DNA of 64,000 nt from contig NZ_CP027666.1 in the NCBI RefSeq assembly GCF_003008535.1, positions 124,001 through 188,000 on the forward strand. Direction: 5' to 3'. Both the position numbers and the translations under genes were made by a program. Positions 56,499-64,000 of the stretch are shown piece after piece. This DNA comes from Ottowia oryzae. GTDB taxonomy: Bacteria > Pseudomonadota > Gammaproteobacteria > Burkholderiales > Burkholderiaceae_C. The notes under the pieces are model-generated. The model saw only the letters and a list, made by a program, of their open reading frames with translations. It ran no database searches and was not told the DNA's origin. How positions within the stretch are numbered: position 1 is the first letter of the stretch; the number at the start of each line of letters is the position of its first letter.

Positions 56499-57769
56499 GC
56501 AGTTGTTGGCTCGTCTTCCTTGCTAGCAGCTTCGCTCACTTCAGCTGAGGACCACTCATGGTCAAGCCAGACCAGCCCAAACTCCTTCTTGGTCTTGTTA
56601 AGAACCTTGAACGGCTGAATCAACTCAGCCATGTCTATGACTTGGAAACCCGAGTCGTCAAGCACATAGACGCTCCACAGGTACTCACCGGACAGCAAGG
56701 GTATGCCAGGGAAGCGTACCCGAATCACGTGGCGCCCGATACCCGTCAGCGCCTTGGCGTCCGAGCGAAGATGGGTCGCGGTACCAAACACATTGTCCTT
56801 GTCAGGGCGCACGATGGAAAAGGCGACATGGAAAGGGTCCGCCGTGTACGCTTCCAACTCGATTTCTACCGAAAGATCTTCGAAAGACTCCAGTTGAGCC
56901 ATGTTGATACCGTCCGCCGTCTCAGTCCTGAGCTGAAGAAACTTGACGAGCGGCACGCCGCCGGGCACAGCCGGCGCGGCTTCAGCAGGCAGCGCTGCGG
57001 AGTCTGGTAAGGCAGTCGTTGGTGCTTCTGAACGCAAATGCAGATAGCGTCCACGTTCATGGGCTTCGTATGCGGTCACCACCGCTTCTGTCGGGCCGAG
57101 CTCTTGAATGCGGCCATCGTGGATCCACGCTGCTCGCTGGCAGAGGCTGCGCACTTGGTACAGGTTGTGCGAACAAAAAAGGATCGTGGCGCCCTGGTCG
57201 CGCAAACCCAGAATTCTGTCCAGGCTCTTCTTCTGGAAGTGCATGTCGCCGACCGACAGCGCCTCATCCACGATCAAGATCTGCGGCTCTATGGCGGTTG
57301 CGCCAGCGAACGCCAAGCGCATGAACATCCCGGACGAGTAGGTCTTGACTGGGCGCCTGAGCGACTCCTGTGACAACTCCGAAAACTCGATCGCGCTGTC
57401 TACAAAGCGGGCCATCGCCTCGCCCTCCAGTCCATGAAGCGCGGCCATGAACCTCATGTTGTCGTACCCTGACTCTTCGGGATGAAAGCCCGCGCCGAGC
57501 TCCAGCAGCGCGGCTACCCGGCCGTTGCGCGTTACATGGCCACGCGTGGGACGGATGGTGCCAGCCCCGATCTTGAGCAGAGTGCTCTTGCCAGCACCGT
57601 TCTCGCCCACCAGGCCAAACGTCTCCCCCGGCTGAACCGCAAAATCGACGCCGCTCAGTGCCACATGGGTCCTGTGCCTGCGCTGCCTTAAAAGTAACTC
57701 CCAAAGGCGATCCTGTGGGCGCTCATAGACCGCATAGGATTTCTCAACTTGGTCAAACCTTATGCTCAT
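56495..57769 (-). CDS. wzt: Polysaccharide ABC transporter ATPase Wzt with C-terminal carbohydrate-binding domain
   Basis: This 424-residue ATPase powers export of lipid-linked glycan. The ATPase half has Walker A GENGAGKST (55-63), signature YSSGMFMRLAFA and Walker B ILIVDEALSVGD. After about residue 265 follows an immunoglobulin-like domain of the Wzt C-terminal family (FEDLSVEIELEAYTADPFHV; IPLLSGEYLWSVYVLD), which in known systems binds the modified end of the glycan before export. It lies 3 nt after Wzm. Confidence 0.93.
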   Translation of the reverse strand: MSIRFDQVEKSYAVYERPQDRLWELLLRQRRHRTHVALSGVDFAVQPGETFGLVGENGAGKSTLLKIGAGTIRPTRGHVTRNGRVAALLELGAGFHPEESGYDNMRFMAALHGLEGEAMARFVDSAIEFSELSQESLRRPVKTYSSGMFMRLAFAGATAIEPQILIVDEALSVGDMHFQKKSLDRILGLRDQGATILFCSHNLYQVRSLCQRAAWIHDGRIQELGPTEAVVTAYEAHERGRYLHLRSEAPTTALPDSAALPAEAAPAVPGGVPLVKFLQLRTETADGINMAQLESFEDLSVEIELEAYTADPFHVAFSIVRPDKDNVFGTATHLRSDAKALTGIGRHVIRVRFPGIPLLSGEYLWSVYVLDDSGFQVIDMAELIQPFKVLNKTKKEFGLVWLDHEWSSAEVSEAASKEDEPTTA

Positions 57770-57772
57770 CGG

Positions 57773-58594
57773 TCAAAGCGCCTCGCCAAGTGCCGATTTC
57801 ATCGACCGGAAGAACCACCAGCCACCCACGCCGAAAACCACCGTCCACACACACAGCGCTGGAATGGTCCCGGCAGGTATGGCAATTCCGAGGACGGCCG
57901 CTTGCACCGCCAACGCCAAGCAAGCTACCGGATTCAACAGATACCACACATGAAATCGCTCTGGCACCTGTGCAAGCGGGTAAATCACTGGCGTTAGATA
58001 AAACCATAGCTGCAATCCGAATGCCACGATGGAGCCAACGTCTCGCCACAAAAAGTGCGCCATCGACAGCATCAAAGTCATGCCGAGCGTCATCAAGAGT
58101 TGCGCGGCAACCAACACGGGTATCCAACCCCAGGATGCGAGAGGCCCTACACCCTGGATTACGCACAGGATCAAAAGCAGCGCATACCCGATCAGCATCG
58201 TCAACAACGTGCCGCCAACGGCAACCGCCGGGAGTATCTCTGCTGGAATCGGCTGTTTTCTGAGAAAGTCCTCATAGGCGACCAAACTACCCACGCCACG
58301 ACCAATTGCGTCTACAAACGGTAGCCACACGGCCAAACCTGCCAAAAGGTGCAGCAGATAACCCTGGTCAGCGTCAATGCCTGGCACGCGCACTGCCAGG
58401 ATCAGACCGAAAAGCACGTAAAAGATGGCTAGCGTCGCCAGCGGCTGAACAAAAGCCCATGCAACGCCTAGCGCCGACCCCGCGTAGCGCGTCTTGAATT
58501 CACGCGCAATCCAGTAGCGCCAAAGCACCCAAAGCTGCCTTGAGCGACTCCGGAACGTCAACGGCGCGCTATTGTAGACACGGTTACCCGTCAT
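57773..58594 (-). CDS. wzm: Polysaccharide ABC transporter permease Wzm
   Basis: This 273-residue ABC-2 type membrane protein has about six hydrophobic segments, an amphipathic entry helix (WVLWRYWIAREFKTRYAGSA) and the FVQPLATLAIFYVLFG and FYLTPVIYPLAQVPER motifs of Wzm/TagG permeases. With Wzt it moves undecaprenyl-linked polysaccharide to the periplasmic face. Its ATG overlaps the epimerase stop (ATGA). Confidence 0.93.
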   Translation of the reverse strand: MTGNRVYNSAPLTFRSRSRQLWVLWRYWIAREFKTRYAGSALGVAWAFVQPLATLAIFYVLFGLILAVRVPGIDADQGYLLHLLAGLAVWLPFVDAIGRGVGSLVAYEDFLRKQPIPAEILPAVAVGGTLLTMLIGYALLLILCVIQGVGPLASWGWIPVLVAAQLLMTLGMTLMLSMAHFLWRDVGSIVAFGLQLWFYLTPVIYPLAQVPERFHVWYLLNPVACLALAVQAAVLGIAIPAGTIPALCVWTVVFGVGGWWFFRSMKSALGEAL

Positions 58595-59514
58595 TCAACG
58601 CCTCTCAACCATTGAAGAGACCGACCGACGCCCTCTTCGAAAGCAATCTCTGGGGCCCAGCCCAACTGACTTCTGGCGAGCGAAATGTCCAAAACGTTCA
58701 CTTGAGGGTCAAACGGCCGCGCGGGCTGCATTCTGCGGTCAACGCGATGCCCTAGAAGCGACTCCAGAGTACGCAAAATTTCATTGACACTGATTCCCAC
58801 GCCACCGCCAATGTTGAACGTGGTAGCGTCCCCGCGATGCGCTGCCGCAGCAACGAAGGCTGTACCCACGTCGCCGGCATACAGGAAATCCCTGACGACG
58901 GAACCATCCCCCCAGACCTCAACCGGCTGCCTCTGCAAAGCGCGGTGAGCGAAGACGGCGATCACGCCTTGCACGCCGTGCGGACGCTGCCACTCGCCAT
59001 AGGGATTGCTGATGCGCAACACACGGTAGGGTAACCCCGTAAGCTGTGACTCGGCGCGCAAGTGATGCTCAATTGCGAGCTTGGTCACACCGTACGCGCC
59101 CAACGGCATCGTCGGATGTGCCTCCGTCAACGGCACGACCAAAGGCCGTCCATAGACTGCACCGCCGGAAGACGCAAAGATGACCCGGGGCTGTTTAGAA
59201 AGTTGCCGAAGTCCCATCAAGAGCTTCAGCGTCCCGATCAGATTGACTTCCGAGTCTTCGACCGGATTGGCGCTGGCGACCGCCGGCACAGTGAACGACG
59301 CCAGATGAACGATAACGTCCGGCACGCCACACAGGAGCAGCCAGGACGCTACGTCCTCATAGGCGCAAGCCACCTCACCTGCCGCCCAGGGCAAACCATC
59401 GTCAGGTGCGCCCGGCGCGCTGTCCACCGACCAAACTTCGTATCCGGCGGCGGCCATGGCTTTGCCAACATGGCGGCCAAGGAATCCGCGACCACCGAGA
59501 ATGACGCACAGCAC
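58591..59514 (-). CDS. NAD-dependent epimerase/dehydratase (GalE-like)
   Basis: This 307-residue protein of the extended short-chain dehydrogenase family has the NAD loop LGGRGFLGRHVGKAM at about 6-20 and the catalytic YGVTKLAIEHH (Tyr-x-x-x-Lys), with ASSGGAVYG before it. It should epimerise or dehydrate a nucleotide sugar for the glycan. It starts with GTG 59514; its first base is also the last base of the upstream gene's stop. Which sugar is uncertain: UDP-glucose/galactose epimerase is the default reading. Confidence 0.88.
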   Translation of the reverse strand: MLCVILGGRGFLGRHVGKAMAAAGYEVWSVDSAPGAPDDGLPWAAGEVACAYEDVASWLLLCGVPDVIVHLASFTVPAVASANPVEDSEVNLIGTLKLLMGLRQLSKQPRVIFASSGGAVYGRPLVVPLTEAHPTMPLGAYGVTKLAIEHHLRAESQLTGLPYRVLRISNPYGEWQRPHGVQGVIAVFAHRALQRQPVEVWGDGSVVRDFLYAGDVGTAFVAAAAHRGDATTFNIGGGVGISVNEILRTLESLLGHRVDRRMQPARPFDPQVNVLDISLARSQLGWAPEIAFEEGVGRSLQWLRGVE

Positions 59515-60725
59515 TACACGGCCTCCCGCGCCGCCACCAACCCAGCCTCAAACGCAACAGCCACGTCGTCCCAGTTCTGGGTCGACGCAAACTGCTCGGC
59601 ACGATCCATCATTTCCACACGATACGCATCATCCGTTAACGCGCGACAGACAGCATCCGCCAGTGAGTCTGGAGTCAAATCGGCCAAAATCGCAATATCA
59701 TCATTGAGCAGCCACTCCACGTTCGCACCCCGGTTTGATACGACCGCACAGCGGCACGCCATAAGCTCAAGCGGCAAGAGCGACAAGTTGGTCAAGGATA
59801 GAACAAGCGCGACATCGCACTGCGAGTAAAGATCAGGCAAATCGTCCAAGCCGACCGTCCCGCAACTCAGGTGCGGAAACGGGATGCGATAGTTCTCAGT
59901 ATCCCACCCTGCCAGCACAAACTGGACATGCGGAAGCCGCTTGTGAACAAGATCAAGAACCACTAAGCCCAACTCAAACGCTCGCCGCGCAGTTGGCGGC
60001 CTAGCATAGAAAAATACACGCTTGATCTCCGGCTCTCTACGACGATGCGCCTTGTAACGCTCGTCTACACCGAAACCAACCGACTTGGCCTGCATGGCAT
60101 ATTCAGACGAAAGCTTATCGGCCAACCATTGACCAGCAGCAATCCCATAGAATCCGAAATGATAGGTGTTTTCCGAAAAAACATACTCGCTTCCGGCCGG
60201 GTAGAACAAGGGCTCAAAATCCTGCGCGAAATACACCTTCTTTGACGGAGCGGGAAGACGATTAACATGGTAGGCCGTCTGCCATCCCGTGGCTACCACG
60301 TACTCCGTTGACGGCAAAACATCACCATCCATAATCACTTCGGCCCGCACAGGGAAAAAGTGCTCAACAATATCTTTCTTGGCCGCCTTGGCGTCAACAT
60401 GGGTCGTCCCGCCCACAATGAGAATTGTGGACACGTATCCCTTAGGCTCCAAGTTATATATAGTGCGGAAAATATTTAAATGACCGCCCGATCCTATATT
60501 GAAGTCAGGAATGACCCAAAGCATTGTCTTCGCCCCAGCAACGCCTTGGGTGCTCAATGGCTTCTTCTCCACAAGAAATTCGTAATATCCGATGACATCG
60601 GTCTTCGACCACTGACCCGGCCCATGCCTCAACCGCACCCAAATCATCCGACACGTCTGGACTAAGCCATCACGGCGCAGCAAGTCGCGCACTTGCCTTG
60701 CGCGATGAGGTAGATTTCCGAGCAT
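59514..60725 (-). CDS. Glycosyltransferase, family 4-like (GT-B)
   Basis: This 403-residue protein has the two-domain GT-B fold, with VIPDFNIGSGGHLNIFR in the N-terminal half and the donor-site region LPLELMACRCAVVSNRGAN in the C-terminal half. It resembles rhamnosyltransferases of the WsaF type (YFAQDFEPLFYPAGSEY). The gene is clearly less GC-rich than the housekeeping part of the window, as is common in polysaccharide loci. ATG 60725, 2 nt after the preceding stop. Confidence 0.88.
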   Translation of the reverse strand: MLGNLPHRARQVRDLLRRDGLVQTCRMIWVRLRHGPGQWSKTDVIGYYEFLVEKKPLSTQGVAGAKTMLWVIPDFNIGSGGHLNIFRTIYNLEPKGYVSTILIVGGTTHVDAKAAKKDIVEHFFPVRAEVIMDGDVLPSTEYVVATGWQTAYHVNRLPAPSKKVYFAQDFEPLFYPAGSEYVFSENTYHFGFYGIAAGQWLADKLSSEYAMQAKSVGFGVDERYKAHRRREPEIKRVFFYARPPTARRAFELGLVVLDLVHKRLPHVQFVLAGWDTENYRIPFPHLSCGTVGLDDLPDLYSQCDVALVLSLTNLSLLPLELMACRCAVVSNRGANVEWLLNDDIAILADLTPDSLADAVCRALTDDAYRVEMMDRAEQFASTQNWDDVAVAFEAGLVAAREAV

Positions 60726-60727
60726 TC

Positions 60728-61732
60728 TTAAGTCGAACCTTTACTTTGCATTTGCTGATCGCGAGAGACTCGACGTTGTAGCCATGCCGGCAGCGTCTGA
60801 TGTCGAGTACCCAACAGTTGGCCAGCAGTCCGCGCGAACTCAATACCGACCATGTACGCGGAATTTTTCACCAAGCGCCAACCACTCAAGCCCGCCGCGC
60901 GAAGCCACGAATAATCGCGCCGAGCGAGCATTGCAGACGATCGCATCGCACCCACTACGCCAGTTTGCAGCTTGTACCCGAAGTATCGCTCAAACGACCG
61001 AGCCTCATCGAAGTTGCGCTGAAATGTTTCCCAAACTCCAAAATCATGGGAATGGAAAACTGCCGCCTCGGGCACAAATGCTTTGGCGTATCCAGCCTTG
61101 ACAACCTCTAACGCCCAAGTCTGATCCTCTGCAAAAGCGACGTCCGGCAGCGGGATATGCTCCCAGACCGATCTTCTGAGGCAAGAATTATTGCTGGAAA
61201 AGAAATGCAAATACTGCCGATATCCTGGATCCGAATCAAACCGATCTTGATCATCAATTCGCGACAGTGTTAGCGTCGCGCCAAAACCAGAAAAGTGTTC
61301 TACCAGCTCTCGATGCGTGACGTGGCGAGCACTGGGATACGCGAGGTGAGGACCAAAGGCACCAGCCACCGATGGATCGGACGCACACCCATCAACCAGC
61401 TTGGCAAGCCAGTGCCGGGTCGCAGGTTTTGCGTCTTGCGTTAAATAGACGAGAAAATCGCCGCGTGATTGTTGCCCCAACAGATTTCGTGTGCCTCCGT
61501 GGCTGAAATCCTTAGGCGGAATGGTGGTGACCTTAACGCCTCGCGACCTAGCGATTTGAACTGAATCGTCGGATGAGCCAGAATCAATGATCAAAACCTC
61601 GAAAGGCCAATCGGTCTCCTGCGCCAGCACAGCATCCAGCACCTCACCCAACAACGCCCCACCATTTTTTACCGGGATGAGTACAGAAGCCCTCACCGGG
61701 CTGGTGGGCGAGGATGTATTTATAAACGCCAA
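60728..61732 (-). CDS. Glycosyltransferase family 2 (rhamnosyltransferase-like)
   Basis: This 334-residue GT-A enzyme has VLIPVKNGGALLGEVLDAVLAQ, the nucleotide-binding IIDSGSSDDS and the DxD-like YLTQDAKP, with FAEDQTWALEVVKAGY for the acceptor side. It adds one sugar to the growing glycan. No ATG fits the frame; TTG 61732 has GGAAG about 8 nt upstream, and GTG 61696 is the alternative. Moderate GC and strong coupling to the next gene. Confidence 0.88.
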   Translation of the reverse strand: MAFINTSSPTSPVRASVLIPVKNGGALLGEVLDAVLAQETDWPFEVLIIDSGSSDDSVQIARSRGVKVTTIPPKDFSHGGTRNLLGQQSRGDFLVYLTQDAKPATRHWLAKLVDGCASDPSVAGAFGPHLAYPSARHVTHRELVEHFSGFGATLTLSRIDDQDRFDSDPGYRQYLHFFSSNNSCLRRSVWEHIPLPDVAFAEDQTWALEVVKAGYAKAFVPEAAVFHSHDFGVWETFQRNFDEARSFERYFGYKLQTGVVGAMRSSAMLARRDYSWLRAAGLSGWRLVKNSAYMVGIEFARTAGQLLGTRHQTLPAWLQRRVSRDQQMQSKGST

Positions 61733-61832
61733 ATCAAATGTCTTCCAGGAAGCAGCTATCTAGTGGCCAAGGCGGCTAGACCGGACCGCTACGGCCCAAC
61801 GGCAAACCCAATCGTAACAGCGAAAACTCACA

Positions 61833-62756
61833 TTACTTCTTTGGCTCGGCAGACTTGCTGGGTGATGAAATTTTGAAAAGCGCCTTTACCGCATTCTCAT
61901 CAATAGATACGTGGTATTTCTTGAAGAGTTTTTCCCGCAGTTCGTTATTGGCTTGCTCTCGGCAGTAACGCACTTGCCGCGCCGCAGCGGTGGTTTTGAC
62001 CTCGTCCCACTTCAATAAGCGTGGTTCGCGCTTTTCGCCTAGCAAAAACAAGTACCCAAAATCGCCATCTCGAACTGGGCCAACCATTTCGCCGGACTTG
62101 GCCGCCATCAGCGCGCGCATGATCGCCACGTCACCAGTCAGGTTCACCCAGCCCAGATCGCCCTGCGGCTCAAGTTTGTAGAGACCAGCCGTTTTGCTGG
62201 CAAGCGCATTGAAGTCGCTCGCGCCCTTGGCGACGATCTCAGCTTGCTCCATCAGCCATGCCATGGAAGGCATTCCGTCCACTTTATCTGACACGGGCAG
62301 CATGACCCTTGCCAAGCGAGCGGTAGCAGGCGTCGTGAACACCTCGGGATGTTTGTCATAAAAACTGCGAGCACTTTTATCGTCGACAGAAGACGGGCAC
62401 GTCGTGACAAGCTTTTTATAGACTGCGGCCCCGTAAATATCATCGAATCGCTCGGGCTGCTCGCTGTTCCGATTCGGCTCTTTTAGACGCAATCCCTCCA
62501 AAACCAAGGTTCGCGTCATCAACATCTCTTTGAGCGCATTTTCTGCACCCCAAAAGTTTCTCGCCAGTGGCTTCAAATCCACGCGCCGCGCCAGGTAAGC
62601 TTCGAGGTCAGCTTGAGTGACCACTTCGCTATCATCCAAAGTTGCGAGCCGCGGTTCAGAGGCCGTGGCGGCCAGCGAACCGCCCAATAGCAGCGGCAAG
62701 ACCAGAAAAAGGCGCGACAGAACGCGGCAACGACTAGCTAATCTCGACATACTCAC
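61833..62756 (-). CDS. Periplasmic PpiC-type peptidyl-prolyl isomerase
   Basis: This 307-residue protein has a signal peptide (about 1-32), a SurA-like N-terminal helical part, and one parvulin domain (about 140-250) with ATARLARVMLPVSDKV, LEPQGDLGWVNL and GPVRDGDFGYLFLLGE. It probably folds an exported protein. It starts with GTG 62756, overlapping the lipoprotein stop (GTGA); ATG 62750 is the alternative. The next upstream genes suggest a secreted-protein client encoded just outside the window. Confidence 0.86.
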   Translation of the reverse strand: MSMSRLASRCRVLSRLFLVLPLLLGGSLAATASEPRLATLDDSEVVTQADLEAYLARRVDLKPLARNFWGAENALKEMLMTRTLVLEGLRLKEPNRNSEQPERFDDIYGAAVYKKLVTTCPSSVDDKSARSFYDKHPEVFTTPATARLARVMLPVSDKVDGMPSMAWLMEQAEIVAKGASDFNALASKTAGLYKLEPQGDLGWVNLTGDVAIMRALMAAKSGEMVGPVRDGDFGYLFLLGEKREPRLLKWDEVKTTAAARQVRYCREQANNELREKLFKKYHVSIDENAVKALFKISSPSKSAEPKK

Positions 62757-63853
62757 TGACTCTCCAACGCACGGGCCCAGAGCGGCCCATAAAACACATC
62801 CGCCACGTCGCCCGCCGAGTTAAGAACGAGCAGATCCTGCTCTCCATCACCATCGAGGTCGACTAACTGCAGTCCCGTCGGGTATCCGCTTGGCTTTAAC
62901 CATCGAGTGGCCAAAACCTTACCCGATGCGTCAAATTTTTGGAGATAGATGGAATTGGGACCGCCCCAGACCACCGTGTCGTCATCCAAAGTGGCGACCG
63001 ACACAGCGCCGTTTGGAGCGGCTTCAAGTTGTTGAATCTCACCTGAGTCCATATTGATTCGGGCGTTCTTGGGGCCAATCTCAAGGGCAACATAGACCCA
63101 CTTACCCGAAGGAGACGGCGCCGCTTGCCTGGCCACCCGATCGAACTGCGCAAGCTGTGTCGGTTCGGCGGCCCAATCTTTGCCGCTCACATACATAACG
63201 CGTTTGTCGTCGAGACATGCCGCTACAACACCTCTGCCGCCGCCACGCGGCGCACGCGTAACCAACGCTGGGTGCCAAGGCGCCTCGCACCAATGAACCG
63301 GGGTGACCTTCGCGTCTTTGGCACCATGCTTCCAACTAACGATAGCAATATTCTTCCCGCTGTAGGGCGCCGCCATGAGTGAGGAAACACCATTTTCGGT
63401 GCCGAGGACAACCACATCGCGCGGCGCGAACGGAACGCCAATTTGTGTATGAGCGGTCAGACGGCCTTCGTTCACGGCAAAAAAGTCCAACGACTGGCCG
63501 CGTTCGACCGCCGCCACAACCCAATCATTGGTGATCCACTTCGCGGAGTCAGGGTGATACGCCAGCGGCTTTCGATCGAGTTCGACAACACGGCGACCTT
63601 TGACCTGATGCAACACCAATTGGCCAGCTTCGTGTTCAACGAGAGCAATCTTGCAGCCTAGATCTGTACAGCGAGCCTCTCCACCCCAGGCCAATGGCGC
63701 CGAAAAGGTGATGTGATCGGACACAGGAGCAGCCACGGATACGGCGGGCGATTCAAGCTGCGCGGCGGAGCCCGCATGTTGGCAGGCAGACAGTACGGCC
63801 ACACCGAGCAACAACCCAGCCAAACGCGCGTACGCGGCAATGCGAGCTAGCAT
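62753..63853 (-). CDS. Lipoprotein of unknown function with an FG-GAP/VCBS-like motif
   Basis: This 366-residue protein is not recognised as a named family. It has a lipoprotein signal (AVLSAC), a run of beta-rich blocks of about 40-50 residues that read like a beta-propeller (VVVLGTENGVSSLMAAPYSG; AVSVATLDDDTVVWGGPNS), and near the end LQLVDLDGDGEQDLLVLNSAG, the calcium-binding FG-GAP/VCBS type. ATG 63853 starts the signal. It is coupled to the PpiC gene by GTGA. A role in surface assembly is a guess from place. Confidence 0.7.
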   Translation of the reverse strand: MLARIAAYARLAGLLLGVAVLSACQHAGSAAQLESPAVSVAAPVSDHITFSAPLAWGGEARCTDLGCKIALVEHEAGQLVLHQVKGRRVVELDRKPLAYHPDSAKWITNDWVVAAVERGQSLDFFAVNEGRLTAHTQIGVPFAPRDVVVLGTENGVSSLMAAPYSGKNIAIVSWKHGAKDAKVTPVHWCEAPWHPALVTRAPRGGGRGVVAACLDDKRVMYVSGKDWAAEPTQLAQFDRVARQAAPSPSGKWVYVALEIGPKNARINMDSGEIQQLEAAPNGAVSVATLDDDTVVWGGPNSIYLQKFDASGKVLATRWLKPSGYPTGLQLVDLDGDGEQDLLVLNSAGDVADVFYGPLWARALESQ

Positions 63854-63888
63854 ATGAAACTCTGCATACAAAAAACGACGAGCAATAA

Positions 63889-63910
63889 AAAAGCGCCAAA
63901 TGGCGCTTTT
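63889..63910. terminator. Hairpin terminator
   Basis: AAAAGCGCCA and TGGCGCTTTT are perfectly complementary around a 2-nt centre, with A and T runs on the two sides, so it could work in both directions. It lies between the end of the edge gene and the lipoprotein gene. Confidence 0.75.
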
Positions 63911-63927
63911 AAGCGCCCCTGCAATCG

Positions 63928-63999
63928 CTAAATTTTAACGTCTGCAGGAGCGTTAGCCGAAACCAAGCTCAGCCTTGACAGCCAAGCCTGAATCTCAAG
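63928..63999 (-). CDS. Possible 3' end of a gene cut by the window edge
   Basis: On the minus strand one frame stays open from the edge to a TAG at 63928-63930 (ending SANAPADVKI), while the other two minus frames stop early. A terminator hairpin follows within 20 nt, which fits a gene end. With only 23 codons no family can be named. Confidence 0.35.
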   Translation of the reverse strand, partial: LEIQAWLSRLSLVSANAPADVKI

Positions 64000-64000
64000 C

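Noticed and set aside
61750..61778. A possible further copy of hairpin element A (GCAGCTATCTAGTGGCC)
   Set aside because: Only the AGCAGCTATC word matches; no second arm of the right type is present.

Overview
The window is GC-rich chromosomal DNA (roughly 65% by eye) from a betaproteobacterium, most likely of the Burkholderiales and probably Comamonadaceae. This is inferred from the lptD-surA-rsmA and slmA-argB gene orders, two Bug-family binding proteins, an 800-residue FadB with the dehydrogenase domain first, and many copies of a short intergenic hairpin of the TAGCTGCCAGCGC type. Genus and species cannot be read from the sequence alone.

Layout. (1) 1-10331: a type I-F1 CRISPR-Cas locus on the minus strand, with the order cas1, cas2-3, cas8f1 (csy1), cas5f1 (csy2), cas7f1 (csy3), cas6f, leader, array. 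The array has 24 identical repeats in view and runs off the left edge. cas1 carries an apparent single-base deletion that moves its last 55 codons out of frame. (2) 10421-17033: beta-alanine/omega-amino acid catabolism (aminotransferase, methylmalonate/malonate-semialdehyde dehydrogenase, divergent LysR regulator) and an acyl-CoA:acetate CoA-transferase, then a CuZn superoxide dismutase and a uracil/xanthine permease. (3) 19633-30969: a catecholate siderophore locus around one Fur-box-like site. Leftward run a periplasmic binding protein, FecCD permease, ABC ATPase and IroE/Fes-like esterase; rightward run an MFS exporter, an EntE-like DHB-AMP ligase, a free-standing aryl carrier protein and an EntF-like C-A-T-TE synthetase with the serine specificity code. 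No genes for making dihydroxybenzoate, no TonB receptor, no MbtH protein and no phosphopantetheinyl transferase are present. (4) 30966-34312: two Bug-family binding proteins and an M20 amidohydrolase; the first is translationally coupled to the synthetase.

(5) 34441-40582: cell-envelope and housekeeping genes amgK, lptD, surA and rsmA. (6) 40631-50469: a minus-strand fatty-acid beta-oxidation block (TetR regulator, acyl-CoA dehydrogenase, DUF2147 protein, fadB, fadA, alpha/beta hydrolase, thioesterase, enoyl-CoA hydratase). The end of the last gene is repeated as an exact 83-bp tandem array. (7) 50961-52659: slmA and argB. (8) 52714-63999: a minus-strand locus for ABC-transporter-dependent surface polysaccharide: WecA-type initiating transferase, lytic transglycosylase, hexapeptide acetyltransferase, a methyltransferase with a long coiled coil, Wzt with a C-terminal glycan-binding-type domain, Wzm, a nucleotide-sugar epimerase, two glycosyltransferases, then a PpiC-type isomerase and a lipoprotein, and the 3' edge of one more gene.

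The observations most worth checking are the cas1 frameshift, the reduced siderophore locus, the WbdD-like arrangement of coiled-coil methyltransferase and Wzt, the 83-bp tandem repeat of a gene end, and a dispersed hairpin that seems to supply the signal-peptide codons of a secreted protein. No tRNA or rRNA gene and no transposase was found.
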